Shown piece by piece: positions 43,603 through 52,929 of a DNA stretch of 55,209 nucleotides (position 1 is the first letter of the stretch; every line of letters begins with the position of its first letter). The position numbers were made by a program, and so were the translations under genes. Source of the DNA: HGM04593 sp045661205 (GTDB taxonomy: Bacteria; Bacteroidota; Bacteroidia; Bacteroidales; Bacteroidaceae). The DNA is taken from contig JAZRFE010000046.1 in NCBI GenBank assembly GCA_045661205.1, positions 1 through 55,209 on the forward strand, in the 5' to 3' direction. The notes under the pieces were generated by a model, which saw nothing but the letters and a program-made list of their open reading frames with translations, was not told where the DNA came from and made no database searches.

Positions 43603-43941
43603 CTACAAACGGGGGTTTTTCTCTTTTATCAGTGTCACGGTAGAGGATAGGTTGTTCCAATTTTCGTCAAGGGCAGCAAGAGTGTCGAGGCCTGCCTCGG
43701 TGAGTCTATAATATTTACGCGGAGGGCCGGCCGTACTTTCCTGCCACTCATAGTCGAGTATTCCCTCTTTCTTCAATCGGTTTAAGAGGGGGTACAATGT
43801 CCCCTCGACCACGATAAGGTTGGCACTCTCGAGTTCGTCTATAATATCCGAACTGTAACAAGGCTTTGCACTGAGCAGTAACATTATACTGTATTCGAGC
43901 ATACCTTTACGCATCTGGGATTTTACATTTTCTACATACAT
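43603..43941 (-). CDS. PadR-family transcriptional regulator
   Basis: Cytoplasmic DNA-binding protein of 112 residues with only the PadR winged helix. It starts MYVENVKSQMRKGMLEYSIM, continues LLLSAKPCYSSDIIDEL and EGTLYPLLNRLKKEGILDYE, then WQESTAGPPRKYYRLTEAG, the standard family sequence. The C-terminal dimer helix is short. Placed first in a two-gene operon with the PspC protein; such pairs are common and usually autoregulated. Confidence 0.94.
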   Translation of the reverse strand: MYVENVKSQMRKGMLEYSIMLLLSAKPCYSSDIIDELESANLIVVEGTLYPLLNRLKKEGILDYEWQESTAGPPRKYYRLTEAGLDTLAALDENWNNLSSTVTLIKEKNPRL

Positions 43942-43990
43942 TTTTCTCTTTTTTAAGTGCGAGAGATTGCGCCCTCACTCATTCATATTG

Positions 43991-44022
43991 CAAACATAAC
44001 ACTTTGCACAGTACCTTGCAAT
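43991..44022 (-). promoter_or_regulatory. Promoter of padR-pspC
   Basis: Minus strand -33 ATTG (44019-44022), 20-nt spacer, -7 TATGTTTG (43991-43998), 50 bp upstream of padR. Confidence 0.6.
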
Positions 44023-44126
44023 ACATAGTACTATATATTAACAACTTTTAACTTGTAATTGCTAAGAAAAACATAATAGCGGCATGGTTGTTTATAGAAT
44101 GGATTTTATAACAAAAATATTATACT

Positions 44127-45587
44127 ATGTCTTCAAATGTTCAGAAAACAGTCAAATTGGGAGTCTTCACATTAGCCATTATGAATGTAACGGCTGTTGT
44201 GTCGCTGCGAGGACTACCCGCCGAGGCGGAATATGGAATTTCGTCGGCGTTCTACTATCTTTTCGCAGCAATAGTTTTTCTCATTCCCACAGCTCTGGTA
44301 GCTGCCGAACTTGCCGCAATGTTCCAGGATAAGCAGGGAGGTGTGTTCCGCTGGGTGGGCGAGGCCTTCGGCAAGCGGGCGGGTTTTCTTGCAATATGGT
44401 TGCAATGGATAGAGAGTACAATATGGTACCCCACAGTGCTTACCTTCGGTGCGGTAGCCTTTGCATTCATCGGCACCAACGACGCCAGAGATATGACACT
44501 CGCCTCGAACAAGGTGTACACGCTGGCAGTGGTGCTGATAATATATTGGTTGGCGACTTTTATATCGCTTAAGGGACTGGGTTGGGTGAGCAAAGTTGCG
44601 AAGATTGGAGGTCTTGTGGGAACGATTATTCCCGCTGCACTGCTTATTATACTTGGCATCATATATCTGGCATCGGGAGGTGTGTCACAGATGAACTTCC
44701 ACGGACACTTTTTCCCCGACATTACCAAACTGGACAATTTGGTGCTTGCCTCGGGTATTTTTCTCTTTTACGCGGGAATGGAGATGACGGGTATCCACGT
44801 AAAGGATATGGAAAATTCGTCGCGAAACTATCCGCGTGCGATATTTATAGGCGCAATCATCACTGTGCTGATATTTGTATTGGGAACATTCTCGTTGGGA
44901 ATTATCATTCCGCAAAAGGATATTAACCTGACGCAGAGCCTTCTTGTGGGCTTCGACAACTATTTCAAATATGTTCATGCGTCGTGGCTGTCGCCGATAA
45001 TTGCCATCGCACTTGCCTTTGGTGTGCTTGCGGGAGTGCTCACATGGGTATCGGGCCCGTCAAAAGGTCTATTTGCTGTGGGCAAGGCGGGTTATCTGCC
45101 GCCATTCTTTCAAAAGGAGAACAAGATTGGGGTACAGAAAAACATCCTGCTGTTACAGGGTGCGGCGGTAACATTGCTTAGCTTGCTCTTTGTGGTGATG
45201 CCCTCGGTGCAGAGTTTTTATCAGATTCTTTCGCAGCTGACGGTGTTGCTCTATCTTATAATGTATCTGTTGATGTTTGCTGCGGCAATTTATCTTAGAT
45301 ACAGCATGAAGAAGAGCAACCGCCCCTTCCGCATAGGCAAGAGTGGAAACGGGCTCATGTGGGTGGTTGCAGGCATGGGATTTTTGGGCAGCCTGCTTGC
45401 ATTTGTCTTGAGTTTTATTCCGCCGGCACAGATTGCCATAGGTAGCAACGCTGTGTGGTACGCAGTGCTGGCAATTGGTTGCATAGTGGTAGTTGTGGCA
45501 CCTTTTATTATATATGCCGCACGAAAACCGCAGTGGATTGACCGAAATTCAACATTCGAGCCTTTCCACTGGGAGGAGAAGAAATAG
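44127..45587 (+). CDS. Amino acid/polyamine permease, GadC (glutamate:GABA antiporter)-like
   Basis: Inner membrane transporter of 486 residues with 12 predicted helices, APC superfamily. Features shared with E. coli GadC: PTALVAAELAAMFQDKQGGVF, HFFPDITKLDNLV, the FLFYAGMEMTGIHVKDMEN loop and VSGPSKGLFAVGKAGYLPPF. The GadC C-plug, which blocks the channel at neutral pH, is not present as a His/Arg-rich tail; only about 20 residues follow the last helix. No glutamate decarboxylase or glutaminase gene is adjacent, so its exchange pair is uncertain. It converges on the antiporter gene with only 14 bp between stop codons. Confidence 0.85.
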   Translation: MSSNVQKTVKLGVFTLAIMNVTAVVSLRGLPAEAEYGISSAFYYLFAAIVFLIPTALVAAELAAMFQDKQGGVFRWVGEAFGKRAGFLAIWLQWIESTIWYPTVLTFGAVAFAFIGTNDARDMTLASNKVYTLAVVLIIYWLATFISLKGLGWVSKVAKIGGLVGTIIPAALLIILGIIYLASGGVSQMNFHGHFFPDITKLDNLVLASGIFLFYAGMEMTGIHVKDMENSSRNYPRAIFIGAIITVLIFVLGTFSLGIIIPQKDINLTQSLLVGFDNYFKYVHASWLSPIIAIALAFGVLAGVLTWVSGPSKGLFAVGKAGYLPPFFQKENKIGVQKNILLLQGAAVTLLSLLFVVMPSVQSFYQILSQLTVLLYLIMYLLMFAAAIYLRYSMKKSNRPFRIGKSGNGLMWVVAGMGFLGSLLAFVLSFIPPAQIAIGSNAVWYAVLAIGCIVVVVAPFIIYAARKPQWIDRNSTFEPFHWEEKK

Positions 45588-45601
45588 CGAAGTAACACTT
45601 T

Positions 45602-47662
45602 CTACATTGTCGGCGGCATCTCTGTCATATCCGAGTCGATGGAATATCCATTGGGGTATATGAGCAGGATGCTGCGACCTGCGTAGTTACGCTGTATCTG
45701 CGTGAAGATGTGGTCGAGCGACGGGCGGAACGAGATTGAGCCGCGACGAGCACTGACAACAATCAACAGGTGGTCGGGCTTGACAAGCTCGGAGATACGT
45801 TTGAGGTCGTTACCGCCGTCAGTCTCATAGAACTCGGCACGTATGTGGCTCTTGGTATCCTTTATGTGTTTCTTAATCAGGTTCATGGTATCTATGTGAC
45901 CATGATATTTGATGCGACAGCCGAGACCTGTTGCCAAGCGTTCGGTCTGCTCTACCCAATGGAAGAATCCCGCCTCGAACTCTGTTTTTGCCGGGAAAGT
46001 GATGTGTATGCAGCGTATTGTATTGATGGGTATCGTCAGACGCGCCATTATTATCTGGCAATATAGTCCGGTGAGAAGTTCGGGAAGCACTGTTCCAAGA
46101 AAAGAGTCGTTAGGCGAGGCTTTTTCATGGAATCCTACAATAAGCTCGCTGTATGAGTTCTCTTTCATTTCGTGGATGATACCATGCGAGAGGTTGGTGG
46201 TGAGCCTGAGTTTGGTGAGCAACTGCACATTGACCGACGCTGCAATATCAGATGCCTGGTCGAGAATTTTCGCACCACGCGCCATGAGTTTTTCATCCTC
46301 GTCGAGCACCACATTCACAGCTGAAAGGGGCACTTTGGAGTTCTCTTTGCGCAACATCAATGCAAGGTTCATCAATCTGTCTACCATTCCCGGATTGGCA
46401 AGACTTATGAGGGTTTTGTCGGCTGTTTCTATGGGTTTTTCGACTACCTCGCCCGAAATGGCTATCTTGCGCGAAGAGGTTTCGGTGATAATTGAACTTA
46501 CCACACATGTTACAAGAATGAGCACAATGGTACCGTTAAGCACATCATCATTCAACAGACGCGAACCATCCTCGAGAATGATATTATAACCCACCAGCAC
46601 TGCGGCAAGCGTTGCTGCTGCTTGGGCATTGCTGAGTCCGAACATCAAACGACGCTCATCGCCCGACATCCCGTATGCCTTTTGTGTGACAAGCGACGCG
46701 AGCCATTTACCGAAAAGTGCAATGGCTATCATCACACCCGCCACCATAAGGGCATTGCCCCCACCAAAAAGTACTTTGAGGTCGATAATCATACCCACAC
46801 CTATTAGGAAGTAGGGAATGAAGATGGCATTACCTACAAATTCGATGTGTTTCATCAAAGGCGAGGAACGAGGAATGAGCCTGTTGAGTGCAAGTCCTGT
46901 GACAAAGGCTCCGAGAATACCCTCCATACCCACAAGTTCCATGAGGCCTGCACCCAAAAAGAGCATCGCCATTACAAAGATATATTGAATGATTCCGTCG
47001 TTGTATTTTCTGAAGAAATAGCGAGTTACGCGGGGAAACACAAACATAATAACCAGCGTCAGCAGCACCATTTTCACCAAAAGAAATGGCATGAACCATG
47101 CGCCCGACTCCCCCTTGTACATTCCGCCGATGACTGCAAGCACAAAGAGTGTGAGTGTGTCTGTGACGATAGTTCCCCCGACAGCAAAATTGACGCAACG
47201 CAAACGCGAAAGACCGTAACGGGCAACAATTGGATAGGCTATGAGGGTGTGCGACGCATACATACTCGCCAACAGCACCGACGCTGCAAGCCCATAATCG
47301 AGCACTATTATGTTTGCTGCAATTCCTATTGCAAGCGGAAAAATGAATGCCGTGAGGCCGAGCAGCAGCGCACCACCCCTAGCCATCTTCATCTCCTGCA
47401 TGTTTATTTCGAGGCTGGCGAGGAACATTATGTAGAATAGTCCTACATCGCCGAAGAGCTCGAAACTGCTGTCGTGCGCCAGGATGTTCAACCCATGCGG
47501 GCCTATCAGCAGACCGGCAAAAATCATGCCGATGATATGCGGAAGGCGCATCTTGGTGAAGAGTATGGGGGCAAACAATATAATACACAACACCAGAAAG
47601 AATATCCACGTGGTGTCGGTTATCGGAAACAGGGAACTCAAATTCATCACATCTATCATCAC
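45602..47662 (-). CDS. Cation:proton antiporter (CPA2/KefB-like) with C-terminal USP-like domain
   Basis: Inner membrane exchanger of 686 residues. Residues 20-400 contain 12-13 helices (LPHIIGMIFAGLLIGPHGLN, VGLFYIMFLASLEINMQEM, LVGMEGILGAFVTGLALNRL). The soluble C-terminal region of about 270 residues contains two segments like universal stress protein domains (SYSELIVGFHEKASPNDSFL, HLLIVVSARRGSISFRPSLD), probably sensing a nucleotide or ion state. Ion specificity (Na or K) cannot be read. It follows the DUF3078 gene by 24 bp on the same strand. Alternative starts at 47659 and 47647 are possible. Confidence 0.9.
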   Translation of the reverse strand: MMIDVMNLSSLFPITDTTWIFFLVLCIILFAPILFTKMRLPHIIGMIFAGLLIGPHGLNILAHDSSFELFGDVGLFYIMFLASLEINMQEMKMARGGALLLGLTAFIFPLAIGIAANIIVLDYGLAASVLLASMYASHTLIAYPIVARYGLSRLRCVNFAVGGTIVTDTLTLFVLAVIGGMYKGESGAWFMPFLLVKMVLLTLVIMFVFPRVTRYFFRKYNDGIIQYIFVMAMLFLGAGLMELVGMEGILGAFVTGLALNRLIPRSSPLMKHIEFVGNAIFIPYFLIGVGMIIDLKVLFGGGNALMVAGVMIAIALFGKWLASLVTQKAYGMSGDERRLMFGLSNAQAAATLAAVLVGYNIILEDGSRLLNDDVLNGTIVLILVTCVVSSIITETSSRKIAISGEVVEKPIETADKTLISLANPGMVDRLMNLALMLRKENSKVPLSAVNVVLDEDEKLMARGAKILDQASDIAASVNVQLLTKLRLTTNLSHGIIHEMKENSYSELIVGFHEKASPNDSFLGTVLPELLTGLYCQIIMARLTIPINTIRCIHITFPAKTEFEAGFFHWVEQTERLATGLGCRIKYHGHIDTMNLIKKHIKDTKSHIRAEFYETDGGNDLKRISELVKPDHLLIVVSARRGSISFRPSLDHIFTQIQRNYAGRSILLIYPNGYSIDSDMTEMPPTM

Positions 47663-47686
47663 TAAATAGTTTTTACCACTCGAACA

Positions 47687-49039
47687 CTACCATGTATATG
47701 TAAGGCCAAGCATCATATTCTGGTACATCTGCCAATATCCATACTTGTCGCTGCGCAGGCTGCGTGCCTTGTCGTCGAAGCGCGAATGAATGAACATTTC
47801 GGCTGATAAGTATTTGTTGAAGCTGAACGAGAAGGTATTCTCCCAATCGTGCTCGACACGGGCATAGGTGGTATAATAGTAAAAACGTGTTCTCCACGTA
47901 AGGTTCTTAAGGATGTTCAAGGAGGCATTTACCTCGAGTTTGGTACCGAAGTCCTCGTAGTGGTGACGTCCCTCACGTATTCCGTAGTGTGCAACTGCCA
48001 GATCTCCGTATCTTACGAAGCGGTAGTTATAAGCCGACAAAGGTGCAAGGTACACCGAGAGCGAACCTTTGGAAAAGGTGGGTTTGAAGTCGATACCGAA
48101 CGAGAAGTTGGCATTGAACGGTGCCATGAAGTTAGAACGGTACTCTGTTTGGTTGGCATCGTAGAAGGGGAGAAACTGTGTCCACACCTGCGCCTGCACA
48201 GTGTAGTAGAAGTTCTTCATTCCTTTGTAGTTAAGTTTCGAAGTAAAACGCAGAAGGTCTTGATTGGTCTTTACACTGTGTACCGTATCGGAGGGTGCTG
48301 TGTAGAAACCGAGCTTCGCCTCGAGGTTGTTCTCGAACTGTATTTTCTTTTTATCGTCGTATTTCAGTTTGAAGTTGGCAACAACAAGCATGGTCTTTGT
48401 ATTTTCACCGCCTCGATGCCAATTGTCAGAGAAGAAGTTCTGCGTATAGTTGATGCCAAACGAGCCGGAGGTGCGCCAATAGTTGGGTTTCACTACTTTG
48501 GTGGCAAGGCCGCCCTGTACGTTATCGGGCATGACGATGGGCTGTATGGGTGGTAGAATGATTCCCGATACCTGCTGTTTGCCGACATCCTCGACTGACA
48601 CCTCTTTGCGTATCTCGTCTTCGGTGGCCCACACATACGAAGGGTTATCTTTGTAGAGGTTGAGCAACACACCTCCTATGACACGACGACGGTTAGAGTC
48701 GTCGGTGAGACGGGTTCCCGAAGCAGTGTTATCAAAAGTCATATCGCGATAGTAGCCGTCGCCAAGCACCGACTTATATAACGTGGGACGCAAAAACATT
48801 TTGATGAATGTGGGATTGGTGAACTCCTCTTCGATTGTAACGTTGAGAGTATCATATTTAGCCACAATGGAGTCGAGATGCGCCGCAAAAAAAGATTTCA
48901 CGTCGGGAAGGCTGTCGGCCACCTGAAGGGTATCGACAGACACTACTGTGTCGTTACATGTGCAAAAGCCGTTGTCGGCAGCCGACACATTTATATTCAT
49001 TGCAAGCAGCAATAACAGCGAACACAAAATGTTTTTCAT
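47687..49039 (-). CDS. DUF3078-family outer membrane protein
   Basis: Secreted protein of 450 residues with signal peptide MKNILCSLLLLLAMNINVSA. The N-terminal 180 residues are soluble. From about residue 185 it has the DUF3078 pattern: NYWRTSGSFGINYTQNFFSD, NWHRGGENTKTMLVVANFKL, then barrel strands ending MMLGLTYTW, a typical outer membrane C-terminus. Function unknown. The start is set at 49039; an open frame continues to 49120 but would place 27 extra residues before the signal peptide. A consensus promoter lies 110 bp upstream. Confidence 0.85.
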   Translation of the reverse strand: MKNILCSLLLLLAMNINVSAADNGFCTCNDTVVSVDTLQVADSLPDVKSFFAAHLDSIVAKYDTLNVTIEEEFTNPTFIKMFLRPTLYKSVLGDGYYRDMTFDNTASGTRLTDDSNRRRVIGGVLLNLYKDNPSYVWATEDEIRKEVSVEDVGKQQVSGIILPPIQPIVMPDNVQGGLATKVVKPNYWRTSGSFGINYTQNFFSDNWHRGGENTKTMLVVANFKLKYDDKKKIQFENNLEAKLGFYTAPSDTVHSVKTNQDLLRFTSKLNYKGMKNFYYTVQAQVWTQFLPFYDANQTEYRSNFMAPFNANFSFGIDFKPTFSKGSLSVYLAPLSAYNYRFVRYGDLAVAHYGIREGRHHYEDFGTKLEVNASLNILKNLTWRTRFYYYTTYARVEHDWENTFSFSFNKYLSAEMFIHSRFDDKARSLRSDKYGYWQMYQNMMLGLTYTW

Positions 49040-49148
49040 AGAGAAAAGTCTATAATATAATATTATACAACGCATTGCCCCGAGCCTAACAAACAGCCCG
49101 AAACAACCAAACAGTGTCACAAAAAGCTATTACGACATTATTCGAATG

Positions 49149-49180
49149 CAAATTTACATTATTAATAGAGAAATTTCAAA
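49149..49180 (-). promoter_or_regulatory. Promoter of DUF3078-antiporter operon
   Basis: Minus strand -33 TTTG (49177-49180), 20-nt spacer, -7 TAAATTTG (49149-49156). The resulting leader is about 100 nt. Confidence 0.7.
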
Positions 49181-49230
49181 GAATAGAGAGAATTTTACAT
49201 GGAATAAGGCGCAAAATAGTTTTATTTTTC

Positions 49231-49238
49231 TAACTTTG
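49231..49238 (+). promoter_or_regulatory. -7 box for yidC
   Basis: TAACTTTG, 40 bp before the yidC ATG and divergent from the DUF3078 promoter. The -33 element is weak. Confidence 0.5.
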
Positions 49239-49278
49239 CACGCTGTTATAAATTTAAGATAAAAGTATTAAAAAAATT

Positions 49279-51204
49279 ATGGACAAAAACAACCTCATAG
49301 GATTCGGATTGATAGGATTGGTTCTGGTAACATTTATATACTTCAACCAACCCGACCCACAGCAGATTGAGGCGCAAAAACGTTATCAGGATTCAATAAC
49401 CGCAGTCATACAAGAGCAGGAAGCTGCCGCAAGAGATGCAGCAATAAAAGAGGCTGAAAAGGCTGAAGCTCTGAGCAAAGACAGTTCATCGGTACTCTTC
49501 AACGTGCTCAACGGCGAAGAGAAATTTGTAACTCTCGCGAACAACAACCTGAGTGTACGCATCTCGACACTTGGCGGCCGTGTATGCTCTGCTACACTTT
49601 CCGACTATAAAAACCAGGAGGGCAACCCTGTTACACTCTTCAGCGAAGAGGATAACATCGGTGTACGCAACGCCCGCCGCAGCAACGACAAGATTTTCAA
49701 CCAGCTATACTTCACCATCGACGGCAAACAGGAGAACATCGACACACGCAAACTCTACTTCACACCTTGTGAGCAGACAGACAGCAGCGTTGTTATGCGC
49801 CTTGCTTTCGCAGCCGATAGATACCTGGATTTCGTATACAAACTTTTACCCGAGAGTTATGTGGTAGACCTCTCGATCGAGGCACACAACATGGAGAACA
49901 TTCTCCCCTCGGTAACTAAACGCATGAGCATCGTTTGGGAGCAGATTTTGCGTCAGCAGGAGAAGGGTTTCAAATTCGAGCAGCAGTATACATCGCTCAC
50001 TTACAAGCCTTTCGACGAGGACACAGACAAACTGAGCGAGCATAGCGACGACAGCGAAAACATTGAAGAGCCTGTTCAGTGGGTTGCCTTCAAAAACCAA
50101 TTCTTCTCGTGCATTATGGTTGCGAGAGACAACTTCGACGATGTTATTCTGAAGTCGGACACACTGCACGAGGGTAAAGGCTATATGAAGTACTGCACAG
50201 CCGACATGACTGCACCCTTTGACCCCTCGGGCAAAGTGGCAACAGACTTCGCGTTCTATTTTGGCCCTAACAAGTTCAGCACCCTCAAGGAGAGCAACGA
50301 ACTTATCGGTGGCGAGGACAACGACTTGCAGTTGCAGAAGCTCATCTACTTCGGATGGCCCATTGTACGCTGGATAAACAGATTCTTCATCATGTATCTC
50401 TTCGACTGGCTCACAAGCTGGGGATTGGGCATGGGCCTTGTGCTGTTGCTGCTCACCATCATCGTAAAGGCGATTGTATACCCCTTCACATACAAATCGT
50501 ACGTATCGTCAGCAAAGATGCGTGCGCTGAAGCCTTACATAGACGAGATAAATGCAAAATATCCCAAGCAGGAGGATGCAATGAAGAAACAGCAGGAGAT
50601 AATGATGCTTTACAGCAAATATGGCGCAAGCCCCATGGGTGGATGTCTGCCCATGCTCATTCAGATGCCTGTGTTCATCGCAATGTTCAACTTTGTGCCT
50701 AACGCCATAGAGTTGCGCCAGCAGAGCTTCTTGTGGGCAGGCGACCTTTCGACATACGACGATGTTATCAGTTGGGGAACATCCATCTGGCCCTTCGGCA
50801 ACCACATAAGCCTTTTCTGCTTGCTCTTCTGTGCCGTGCAGATTGCAAACACATACTACACATCGAAGATGCAGCCCAATATGGGTGGTTCGCCCGAGCA
50901 GGAGAAGCAGATGAAAATAATGCGTTGGATGATGTATCTGATGCCCATCATCTTCTTCTTTATCTTCAATGACTACTCGGCCGGACTCAACTACTACTAC
51001 TTCCTCTCGACACTCATCAGCGTGGGTATTTTCATCTATCTGCGTTACAAGATAAACGAGGATGACCTGCTCAAAAAGATGGAGGCATACCACGAAAAGA
51101 ACAAGAACAACCCCACAAAACGCTCTAACTTCATGGCAAACCTCGAGGCTATGCAGAAAGAGCTGGAGCGTCGCAACGAGGAGTTGAAAAAGAACAACAA
51201 ATAA
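49279..51204 (+). CDS. yidC: Membrane protein insertase YidC
   Basis: Inner membrane insertase of 641 residues. An N-terminal anchor (IGFGLIGLVLVTFIYFNQP) is followed by a large periplasmic P1 beta domain (about 55-350: FVTLANNNLSVRISTLGGRV, DRYLDFVYKLLPESYVVDL) and the conserved 5-helix core from about residue 365. The core has VYPFTYKSYVSSAKMRALKP, KYGASPMGGCLPMLIQMPVF, LWAGDLSTYD and MRWMMYLMPIIFFFIFNDYS. The C-terminal tail is Lys/Asn-rich and may bind ribosomes. The small conserved gene 26 bp downstream is probably in the same transcript. Confidence 0.96.
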   Translation: MDKNNLIGFGLIGLVLVTFIYFNQPDPQQIEAQKRYQDSITAVIQEQEAAARDAAIKEAEKAEALSKDSSSVLFNVLNGEEKFVTLANNNLSVRISTLGGRVCSATLSDYKNQEGNPVTLFSEEDNIGVRNARRSNDKIFNQLYFTIDGKQENIDTRKLYFTPCEQTDSSVVMRLAFAADRYLDFVYKLLPESYVVDLSIEAHNMENILPSVTKRMSIVWEQILRQQEKGFKFEQQYTSLTYKPFDEDTDKLSEHSDDSENIEEPVQWVAFKNQFFSCIMVARDNFDDVILKSDTLHEGKGYMKYCTADMTAPFDPSGKVATDFAFYFGPNKFSTLKESNELIGGEDNDLQLQKLIYFGWPIVRWINRFFIMYLFDWLTSWGLGMGLVLLLLTIIVKAIVYPFTYKSYVSSAKMRALKPYIDEINAKYPKQEDAMKKQQEIMMLYSKYGASPMGGCLPMLIQMPVFIAMFNFVPNAIELRQQSFLWAGDLSTYDDVISWGTSIWPFGNHISLFCLLFCAVQIANTYYTSKMQPNMGGSPEQEKQMKIMRWMMYLMPIIFFFIFNDYSAGLNYYYFLSTLISVGIFIYLRYKINEDDLLKKMEAYHEKNKNNPTKRSNFMANLEAMQKELERRNEELKKNNK

Positions 51205-51230
51205 CAAATACAATAAACAGATCATAAATC

Positions 51231-51866
51231 ATGGGTTTATTTAATTTTTTCAAAAAGAGTCAGGAGCCGAAAGAGAAAGTCGGAGGCATGGAAGACTTCA
51301 TGACTCTTATACGTGTGTACTATCAGTCGGTACTTGCTGCTAACCTCGGCATCACAAACATAGGCATGTTGCCAGACCTTGCCACATTCAAACGCACACT
51401 GAAAGTGGCAACACAAAACAATAAGCTGGGTATAGCCGAGCGCAGTCGTTGTAAAAAGATGCTTGAGCAGATTTATGGAATGAGCGAGAGTTTCTTCAAG
51501 GAGATTGACATGTCTATCAAACGTAACTGCAAGACTGTAAACGATGTGCGCACATACCTTTTTGCTTTCCAGGGATTCAGCAACGAACTGATGCTACTCG
51601 TGAGCAACCAGATGCAGTGGAAATTCCGCATTCCCAGCATTTTCAACAAATTGCTTTACAGCGAGACACAAAAGACTATAAACGACATCCTCGCCAAGAA
51701 CAATTGGAAAGATGAAGCAACATTCAAGGCCGTATATGCCATTCGCCAACAGAAAGAGCGTCTGGGCTACTCGGCAGATTGGATGACACAGTATGTATTC
51801 AAGATTGTGACATTGGCAAAGAAAGAGCCCCGTCCCAAAGGAGAAGATATCGAGAAAAAGAAATAG
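51231..51866 (+). CDS. Conserved protein of unknown function after yidC
   Basis: Cytoplasmic protein of 211 residues, no signal peptide and no membrane segment. It begins MGLFNFFKKSQEPKEKVGGM, then is mainly alpha-helical with many Lys, Asn and Met (MEDFMTLIRVYYQSVLAANL, ERSRCKKMLEQIYGMSESFF, IPSIFNKLLYSETQKTINDI) and ends with a Lys-rich tail. I do not recognise a known domain. The amphipathic N-terminus (GLFNFFKK) could touch the membrane. Its place directly after yidC suggests a link with membrane protein biogenesis, but this is inference. Confidence 0.82.
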   Translation: MGLFNFFKKSQEPKEKVGGMEDFMTLIRVYYQSVLAANLGITNIGMLPDLATFKRTLKVATQNNKLGIAERSRCKKMLEQIYGMSESFFKEIDMSIKRNCKTVNDVRTYLFAFQGFSNELMLLVSNQMQWKFRIPSIFNKLLYSETQKTINDILAKNNWKDEATFKAVYAIRQQKERLGYSADWMTQYVFKIVTLAKKEPRPKGEDIEKKK

Positions 51867-51868
51867 TA

Positions 51869-51908
51869 ACAAAGGGTAATCGAAGCAGACGCTACGATTA
51901 CCCTTTGT
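51869..51908. terminator. Terminator after the yidC operon
   Basis: Perfect 14-bp stem (51869-51882 with 51895-51908, core GGGTAATCG) with a 12-nt loop, beginning two bases after the stop codon; followed by a short T-rich run. Confidence 0.85.
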
Positions 51909-51927
51909 CTTTATAAAAGCACAAAGC

Positions 51928-52524
51928 ATGAACGAAGAGAATAGTTACGACATAGAGAGACACCCCTGGGAGCCTTTCGCCCCGGAAAACGCACGCATAC
52001 TGTTTTTAGGCAGTTTCCCGCCACCGCGCAAACGCTGGACAATGGAATTTTACTATCCCAACAGACAGAACGACTTCTGGAAAATAATGGGTGATATTTT
52101 CTTCGGCGACACTGCATACTTTATATTAAAAGAGGAGAAAGCCTTCAATCTGCCACTGATAACAAGCGTCATGACCGAGAAAGGCATTGCGCTCTACGAC
52201 ACAGCCCTCGAAGTGAAACGCCTAAAAGGAAATGCCTCGGACAACTTTCTACAAATAGTAACCCCATCGGACATTGCAGCACTGCTGAAAAAGACACCAC
52301 ACTGCAACACCATAGCCGTAACCGGAGAAAAGGCAGCAGAGACACTGCTTGCCCCTTACGGAGCCACAGTGCCCGCTATTGGCGAGAAGAGAGAGATAAC
52401 AATCGCCGACAGAAAAGCCGAAGTGTGGCGCATGCCATCAACATCGCGCGCCTATCCCCTGCCACTAGAGAAAAAGGCGGCATATTACAGCAGAATATTA
52501 GAGGTGGCAAAAGTGATTTTTTAA
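51928..52524 (+). CDS. Uracil-DNA glycosylase superfamily, hypoxanthine-DNA glycosylase type
   Basis: Cytoplasmic base-excision repair protein of 198 residues. It has the motif ILFLGSFPPPRKRW near residue 24, FYYPNRQNDFWKIMGDIFFG near 40, GIALYDTALEV near 87 and the C-terminal RMPSTSRAYPLPLEKKAAYY, fitting UDG superfamily family 6 (hypoxanthine-DNA glycosylase) rather than Ung. The acidic Asp of Ung motif A is absent and Asn of PNRQNDFW would take the catalytic part. It probably removes deaminated adenine (hypoxanthine); family assignment is from motif recall. Twenty bases after the yidC-operon terminator. Confidence 0.82.
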   Translation: MNEENSYDIERHPWEPFAPENARILFLGSFPPPRKRWTMEFYYPNRQNDFWKIMGDIFFGDTAYFILKEEKAFNLPLITSVMTEKGIALYDTALEVKRLKGNASDNFLQIVTPSDIAALLKKTPHCNTIAVTGEKAAETLLAPYGATVPAIGEKREITIADRKAEVWRMPSTSRAYPLPLEKKAAYYSRILEVAKVIF

Positions 52525-52584
52525 AAAAACAGCCCCGCAAAAGCAAAAAAAGCATTATTTTTTTCGATTCTCCAAAAATACATA

Positions 52585-52592
52585 TATATTTG
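52585..52592 (+). promoter_or_regulatory. -7 box for the coiled-coil/zapA pair
   Basis: TATATTTG. An ATG at 52597 would be upstream of the expected transcription start, so the next in-frame ATG at 52612 is taken as the gene start. Confidence 0.5.
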
Positions 52593-52611
52593 TAAAATGA
52601 AAGGTGCAAAT

Positions 52612-52911
52612 ATGTACGAGAACGAAAAGCAAATACTCACGCAATTTGAAGAAAAGCTCCACGAACTTATAGCTAAATACAACAAGCAGAAGGAGCTGAA
52701 CCACCAACTCACGCAACAGATAAGCGAGAAGGAGGATTTATTGGAGAATTTGCAGAGTCGCTACGACGAACTCGAGCAGAACTACACCAATCTGAAGCAA
52801 GCCCGCATGATAAGCATTAGCTACGAAGAGGTAGACAATGCAAAAGAACACATCGCGAGACTTGTGCGTGAAATCGACCAATGCATTGATTCACTTATAA
52901 AAAAACAATAA
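52612..52911 (+). CDS. Coiled-coil protein upstream of ZapA
   Basis: Cytoplasmic protein of 99 residues, almost wholly a coiled coil: EKLHELIAKYNKQKELNHQL, QISEKEDLLENLQSRYDELE, then a short MISISYEEVDNAKEH segment and a final helix (LVREIDQCIDSLIKKQ). It resembles ZapB-like small division proteins in shape but I see no specific signature. It precedes zapA by 18 bp, as in other Bacteroidetes, where such a pair may act together at the division ring. Function is inferred from position. Confidence 0.82.
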   Translation: MYENEKQILTQFEEKLHELIAKYNKQKELNHQLTQQISEKEDLLENLQSRYDELEQNYTNLKQARMISISYEEVDNAKEHIARLVREIDQCIDSLIKKQ

Positions 52912-52929
52912 CAGAAGGGAGGCAAAGCA

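Noticed and set aside
49040..49120. N-terminal extension of the DUF3078 protein
   Set aside because: It would place 27 residues in front of a normal signal peptide.
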